A stretch of DNA of 9,740 bases from Planctomycetota bacterium. Its GTDB lineage: Bacteria > Planctomycetota > Planctomycetia > Planctomycetales > Planctomycetaceae. The stretch spans positions 1 to 9,740 of the forward strand of contig JAEYWB010000759.1 of NCBI GenBank assembly GCA_023429275.1, given 5' to 3'. The position numbers were made by a program, and so were the translations under genes. The notes beneath the pieces were generated by a model, which searched no databases, was not told the origin of the DNA, and saw only the letters and a list, made by a program, of their open reading frames with translations. This document shows positions 5,944-9,740 of the stretch, piece after piece. How positions within the stretch are numbered: the first letter of the stretch is position 1; each line of letters opens with the position of its first letter.

Positions 5944-7305
5944 TCAGCTCACAAGCTCCTTCACGACCCGCCCGTGCACGTCAGTCAGCCGGTAATCGCG
6001 TCCGGCGTGACGGTACGTCAGCCGGGTGTGGTCGAATCCTAAAAGGTGCAGGATCGTGGCGTGGAAGTCGTGGACGTGGACCTGGTTCTCCGCGACCGTC
6101 GCCGCGAGTTCGTCCGTACTTCCGTAAGCGATGCCCCCCTTGATCCCGCCGCCGGCCATCCACGACGAAAAACAGGCGCTGTGATGGCCCCGCCCCTTTG
6201 TGCCGTCGATCCCCGGCGTCCGGCCGAACTCCGTCGTCCAGACGACAAGCGTCTCATCGAGCATGCCGAGCCGCTTCAGGTCGCGCAGGAGTCCCGCGAT
6301 CGGCTGGTCGATCGCCTTGGCCCGCGGGCCGTGCTCCGCCATGTCGCCATGCTGATCCCAGTTGCCGCTGGAGCCGCCGTCGATGAGCTCGATGAATCGC
6401 ACCCCCCGCTCCGCCAGCCGCCGGGCGACCAGGCACTGCCAGCCGAAACCCTCTGACTGTCCCCGCTGGAGCCCGTACAGGCCGAGCGTCGCGTCGGTCT
6501 CCTGCCCGAGGTCGAACGCCTCGTGAGCCTCGGTCTGCATGTGGAACGCCGTCTCGAACGTCCTGATCCGGGCGGCGAGCTCGCCCTGGCCGGGATGCCG
6601 CTTGAGGTGCGTTCGGTTCAGCGTGTCGGCGAGTCCGAGTTCCAGTTCCTGGACCCGCTCCTGCGGCGTGCGGCGGTCGAGGTTCGCGATCGGCGTCGGC
6701 CCGGGGACGACCCGGACCCCCTGGTGATACGCCGGCAGAAAGTCGTTCGCGAAGACCTGCGTCCCGGCGTAGGGGAGATTCGGAGCGAGAACGATGAACG
6801 ACGGAAGGTTGGCGTTCATCGTCCCGAGACCGTAGCTCACCCAGGAGCCGAGGCTCGGCCGTGAGAAGAAGAATGAGCCGGTGTGGATCGCCAGCGTCGC
6901 CTGGTAATGCTCGTTGTCGTTCGACTTCATCGAGCGGACGAGGCAGATGTCGTCCATCAGCTCCCGGATGTTCGGGAACAGGTCGCTGACTTCAGTGCCG
7001 CATTCCCCGCCGGGGCGGAACTCCCACCCCGGTTTCAGCAGGACCTTCTGCTGGTTCGACAGGCCGCCGCCGACACCGGTCCGCTTGCCATCCGCTTTGA
7101 ACAACTCGGGCTTGGGGTCAAACGTGTCCATGTGCGACACGCCCCCCGTCGAGAACAGGAAGATCACCCGCTTCGCCTTGCCGGCAAAGTGCCCCGGCTT
7201 CGGCGCGAGAGGATCATCGCCTCCGGCAGCCATCAGTTCGGAGAGAATCCCCGGCATGACAAGCGAGCCGCCGACGAGACTGCGGAGGAGAGTGCGACGG
7301 TGCAT
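5944..7305 (-). CDS. DUF1501 family protein with Tat-type signal
   Basis: The 453-residue product starts MHRRTLLRSLVGGSLVMPGI, a twin-arginine signal (Arg3-Arg4) with a short hydrophobic stretch, so it is probably exported folded. DUF1501 proteins are related to alkaline-phosphatase/sulfatase-fold enzymes; visible family motifs are GGVSHMDTFDPKPE (54-67), SGNWDQHGDMAEHGPRAKA (313-331), VVWTTEFGRTP (354-364), GRGHHS (371-376) with WMAGGGIKGG (382-391), and VHDFHATILHLLG (411-423). The activity of the family is not established. Length is normal and the frame intact. ATG at 7305 is preferred because it opens directly on the Tat motif; a TTG at 7338 adds an unlikely extension. No Shine-Dalgarno precedes it: the 12 bases upstream are almost all C and T. 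It follows the DUF1549/DUF1553 gene by 149 bases, the usual planctomycete order, with a repeat element in the gap. Confidence 0.9.
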   Translation of the reverse strand: MHRRTLLRSLVGGSLVMPGILSELMAAGGDDPLAPKPGHFAGKAKRVIFLFSTGGVSHMDTFDPKPELFKADGKRTGVGGGLSNQQKVLLKPGWEFRPGGECGTEVSDLFPNIRELMDDICLVRSMKSNDNEHYQATLAIHTGSFFFSRPSLGSWVSYGLGTMNANLPSFIVLAPNLPYAGTQVFANDFLPAYHQGVRVVPGPTPIANLDRRTPQERVQELELGLADTLNRTHLKRHPGQGELAARIRTFETAFHMQTEAHEAFDLGQETDATLGLYGLQRGQSEGFGWQCLVARRLAERGVRFIELIDGGSSGNWDQHGDMAEHGPRAKAIDQPIAGLLRDLKRLGMLDETLVVWTTEFGRTPGIDGTKGRGHHSACFSSWMAGGGIKGGIAYGSTDELAATVAENQVHVHDFHATILHLLGFDHTRLTYRHAGRDYRLTDVHGRVVKELVS

Positions 7306-7343
7306 GGGAGAGGGGGGCGAGTGATGGGAAGACGTCAAACGGT

Positions 7344-7446
7344 GCGAAGTGACAAGTGCCAGGTATCAAGTATCAAACGCAGGCGTCTCCGGGGCTCTTC
7401 TGAAACTTGATACCTGGCACTTGATACTTGCCACTTGATACTTCGC
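7344..7446. repeat. Opposed heptad-repeat arrays forming a long inverted repeat
   Basis: The plus strand reads four consecutive 7-bp units at 7347-7374: AAGTGAC, AAGTGCC, AGGTATC, AAGTATC. The minus strand reads six at 7443-7402: AAGTATC, AAGTGGC, AAGTATC, AAGTGCC, AGGTATC, AAGTTTC. Both arrays are preceded by GCG, so GCGAAGT (7344-7350) and ACTTCGC (7440-7446) form the outer ends. The core CAAGTGCCAGGTATCAAGT (7353-7371) has its exact reverse complement at 7405-7423, a 19-bp perfect stem around a 33-base GC-rich loop. The element fills most of the gap between the two paired genes, so their shared transcript would carry a strong hairpin. It could act as an RNA stability or attenuation element, or be a small mobile or STRR-like repeat; there is no clear target-site duplication and no T run. 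Confidence 0.85.
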
Positions 7447-7454
7447 CTCGAGGA

Positions 7455-9740
7455 TCAATCCACGTACACAAACTCGTTCAGCCGGAAGATCGCACGGACG
7501 TACGCTCGCCAGGCTTCCGCCTCGATCTGGTCAGCGTTCATTCCGACTTCCTTCAGGGTCGCGATTGTCTGCTGGAGGAAGGCGGTTCCTGCGGCGATCT
7601 CGTCTTCCTTCGCCGGGCGGCCGAGGGCCAGCCGGCAGGCGCGGTCGATGCGTGAGTGCTCGTCCCCCCCGTCCTTGAGCAGGCGGTCGGCAAACCGCTC
7701 CGCTTGCTGATGGACGAACGGGTCGTTCAGCAGATAGAGCGCCTGGAGCGGCGTCGTGCTCGTTCCCCGAAACCCCGTGCTCGTCGCCGGGTCGGCGCCG
7801 TCGAAGATCGCGAGGTAGGGATGCCGCTGGATCCGCTGCGTCATCAGGTAGACGCTCCGGCGGTTCGTGTCGTAGACCGCCTTGAACGGATTGTGCTGCG
7901 TGAACTTCCACTCCGCCTGAGGCGGGAACGGGTGCGGTCCTCCGGGCGAGGGATCGAGGTTCCCTCCCAGGACCAGCAGGGTGTCCCGGATTGCGTCGGC
8001 ATCGAGCCGGCGGCACGGAAAGCTCGTCAGAAGTTCGTTTCCCGGGTCGCGGGCCAGCGCTTCGTCACCGGGACGGCTCGAGAGCCGGTAGGTGCGCGAG
8101 AGAACGATCGTCCGGTGCAGCGACTTGAGGGACCAGCCCGACTCCATGAGCCGGCTGGCGAGCCAGTCGAGCAGCTCCGGATGCGTCGGCGGCTTCCCCT
8201 GGCGGCCAAAGTCGTTCGGCGTCGAGACCAGCCCGCGGCCGAAATGGTACAGCCAGAGCCGGTTCGCGATGACCCGGGCCGTGAGCGGGTTGCTCCGGTC
8301 GACGATCCAGTCCGCGAGCTGCCTCCGTCCGCTGGTCCGGTCGCTCTCCGGAAGCTCCTGCCCTCCCATCACGCTCAGGAAGCGGCGATGGACGATGTCT
8401 CCCGCCTGAGCCGGGTCCCCTTTCTTCTGGACGGCCGCGTCATCGATGCTCGCACCTTCAGCCACGGCGTACGCGAGCTCGTAGGGGAGCGGTTCCCTGC
8501 TGTGCCGCTCGGCCGCCTCGCGGGCCCTCCTGAGTCCCTCGTCGAGCCGCTTGCGATCCTCGTCTTTCGCACCCTTGCGCTCCTTCTCGATCCGCTTCAC
8601 TTCGCGGTCGAGCTCATTCTGACGCTGCTGTCGCTCCTGCTGGACCCTCTCGACCTTCTCCGCCGAACAGAGTGGGACGAGGTCCCGCTGCTTCTGTTCG
8701 AGCTCAATTCCCGGCCATGGGTAACGGGTACTCTGGAAGATCCCGTACAGGCCGTAGTAGTCCTCGGTCGAGACCGGGTCGAACTTGTGGTCGTGGCAGC
8801 GGGCGCAGTTGAGGCTCATCCCCAGGAAGGCGCGGCCGAGGTTGTCGATCGTGTCTTCGATCGTCAGGTGCTGCGGGTAGTCGTCGACCCGCGATCCGAA
8901 CCGGCGGGCGTTGGCGATGTAGCCGGTCGCGACAAGCTTCGAGATCCGCTCCGGTTCGCTCGCGCTCGGCAGCAGATCCCCCGCGAGCTGCTCCCGGACG
9001 AACTCGTCGTAGGGCAAGTCGCGGTTCAGCGCATCGATCACCCAGTTGCGGTAGCGGTACATCTGCGGGATCGGAAAATCCGAGTTGTCCCCCGCAGTGT
9101 CCGAGTACCGGACCACGTCGAGCCAGTATCGCCCCCACCGCTCGCCGTACTGCGGCGAGTCGAGCAGCCGGTCGACAACCTTCGCCAGGGCCCCGGGGGA
9201 TTCGTCCTTCAGGAAGGCGTCGAGCGCCTCGGGTGTCGGAGGCAGGCCCGTCAGATCAAACGTGACGCGGCGAAGGAGAGCCGTCTTGTCCGCATCGGCG
9301 GCGGGAGAGAGTCCCGCGGCCTCGATCTTCGCGAGAATGAACCGGTCGAGATCCCCCTGCGGCCAGGCATCGTTCGTGACGCGAGGGGGCTTCGGGTCGG
9401 TGATCGGCTTCAATGACCAGAAGTCCCGTCCCTTCTCGAGATCGATCGTCTTCCGGGAGATCCGGGTCGGCTTGCTCCGGGGATCGGGGGCCCCGAGCCG
9501 AATCCACCGCTCGAGATCCTGGATCTCCTGCTCCGACAGCTTCTGATCGGGGGGCATCTGCAGGTCCCCGTTCTTGTAGCGGACCGCCTCGATCAGCAGG
9601 CTGCGATCCGGCTCGAACGGGACGACCGCCGGACCGTGGTCGCCCCCCTTCGCGAGGGGGGCGCGGGAGTCCACGAGCAACGCCCCCTGAACGTCAGGCG
9701 ATTCGGCGCTGTGGCATTCATAACAGTGCTTGACCAGCAG
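7455..9740 (-). CDS. Planctomycete cytochrome c-like, DUF1549 and DUF1553 protein (N-terminus missing)
   Basis: 761 residues are visible and the frame is open at the right edge, so the signal peptide and first part of the cytochrome domain are lost. Visible numbering: heme site CYECH at 6-10 with a candidate Met ligand in LQMPPDQ (60-66), the PSCyt1-type domain; DUF1549 about 125-345, with RRVTFDLTGLPPTPE, RWGRYWLDVVRYSDT and a second CxxCH motif in CARCHDHKFDP (312-322); a charged coiled-coil-like linker (about 345-415); DUF1553 about 470-760, with NPLTARVIANRLWLYHFGRG, DFGRQGKPPTHPELLDWLA and FDGADPATSTGFRGTSTTPLQALYLLNDPFV. Such proteins are usually 800-1100 residues and exported. They are probably c-type heme redox proteins working with the DUF1501 partner encoded next; substrate and reaction are unknown. 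Both heme motifs are intact and the TGA at 7457-7455 ends the gene cleanly. Confidence 0.92.
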   Translation of the reverse strand: MLVKHCYECHSAESPDVQGALLVDSRAPLAKGGDHGPAVVPFEPDRSLLIEAVRYKNGDLQMPPDQKLSEQEIQDLERWIRLGAPDPRSKPTRISRKTIDLEKGRDFWSLKPITDPKPPRVTNDAWPQGDLDRFILAKIEAAGLSPAADADKTALLRRVTFDLTGLPPTPEALDAFLKDESPGALAKVVDRLLDSPQYGERWGRYWLDVVRYSDTAGDNSDFPIPQMYRYRNWVIDALNRDLPYDEFVREQLAGDLLPSASEPERISKLVATGYIANARRFGSRVDDYPQHLTIEDTIDNLGRAFLGMSLNCARCHDHKFDPVSTEDYYGLYGIFQSTRYPWPGIELEQKQRDLVPLCSAEKVERVQQERQQRQNELDREVKRIEKERKGAKDEDRKRLDEGLRRAREAAERHSREPLPYELAYAVAEGASIDDAAVQKKGDPAQAGDIVHRRFLSVMGGQELPESDRTSGRRQLADWIVDRSNPLTARVIANRLWLYHFGRGLVSTPNDFGRQGKPPTHPELLDWLASRLMESGWSLKSLHRTIVLSRTYRLSSRPGDEALARDPGNELLTSFPCRRLDADAIRDTLLVLGGNLDPSPGGPHPFPPQAEWKFTQHNPFKAVYDTNRRSVYLMTQRIQRHPYLAIFDGADPATSTGFRGTSTTPLQALYLLNDPFVHQQAERFADRLLKDGGDEHSRIDRACRLALGRPAKEDEIAAGTAFLQQTIATLKEVGMNADQIEAEAWRAYVRAIFRLNEFVYVD

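Noticed and set aside
7415..7431. A sigma-54-like word, TGGCAC followed by TTGC
   Set aside because: The GG-to-GC spacing is 12 bases instead of 10, the match falls inside the heptad repeat, and it points away from both neighbouring genes.
7656..9416. A 586-codon open frame on the plus strand
   Set aside because: It lies fully antisense to the cytochrome/DUF1553 gene, which has clear domains. Long antisense frames arise from strong GC bias at third positions; its translation is rich in Arg, Val, Leu and Pro with no recognisable motif.

Overview
The window looks like a chromosomal segment of a high-GC member of the Planctomycetota. The best evidence is the pair at its right end. One gene encodes a protein with planctomycete cytochrome-c-like, DUF1549 and DUF1553 domains, and the next encodes a Tat-type DUF1501 protein; this pairing is a hallmark of that phylum. 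Most of the sequence is GC-rich (45 of 60 bases in 3061-3120), which opens long meaningless frames antisense to the real genes.

Layout from left to right. (1) 1-1533, minus: the first 511 codons of an RND/MMPL-family exporter resembling HpnN, cut by the left edge; upstream of it lie an 18-bp palindrome and a weak promoter. (2) 1534-2500: a gene-poor stretch holding a minus-strand terminator with a UUCG loop, a 12-bp tandem triplicate, a 56-codon small gene with a good ribosome binding site (1896-2066), and a probable terminator behind recJ. (3) 2501-4330, minus: recJ, complete, with its own promoter-like -10. (4) 4448-4855, minus: a small membrane protein of unknown function whose start is ambiguous. 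(5) 4981-5919, plus: the only plus-strand gene, an AbiEii-like nucleotidyltransferase with lower GC and an apparently leaderless start. A 9-bp inverted repeat sits between it and the divergent membrane gene. (6) 5944-7305, minus: the DUF1501 protein. (7) 7344-7446: a repeat element of 7-bp units in two opposing arrays, forming a 19-bp inverted repeat. (8) 7455-9740, minus: the DUF1549/DUF1553 cytochrome, whose 5' end lies beyond the right edge.

How the genes relate. The cytochrome/DUF1501 pair is read leftward, probably as one transcript, and would act outside the cytoplasmic membrane; its biochemical role is unsettled. recJ (DNA repair and recombination), the small gene and the exporter share a strand, but terminators and promoter-like sites between them suggest separate units. 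The nucleotidyltransferase converges on the DUF1501 gene with 24 bp between them and has no recognisable antitoxin partner here.

I see no CRISPR array, tRNA, rRNA, transposase or phage gene. I found no strong case for a complete undescribed system. The most rewarding items are the 56-residue gene, the opposed heptad-repeat element, and the leaderless nucleotidyltransferase with its divergent inverted repeat.
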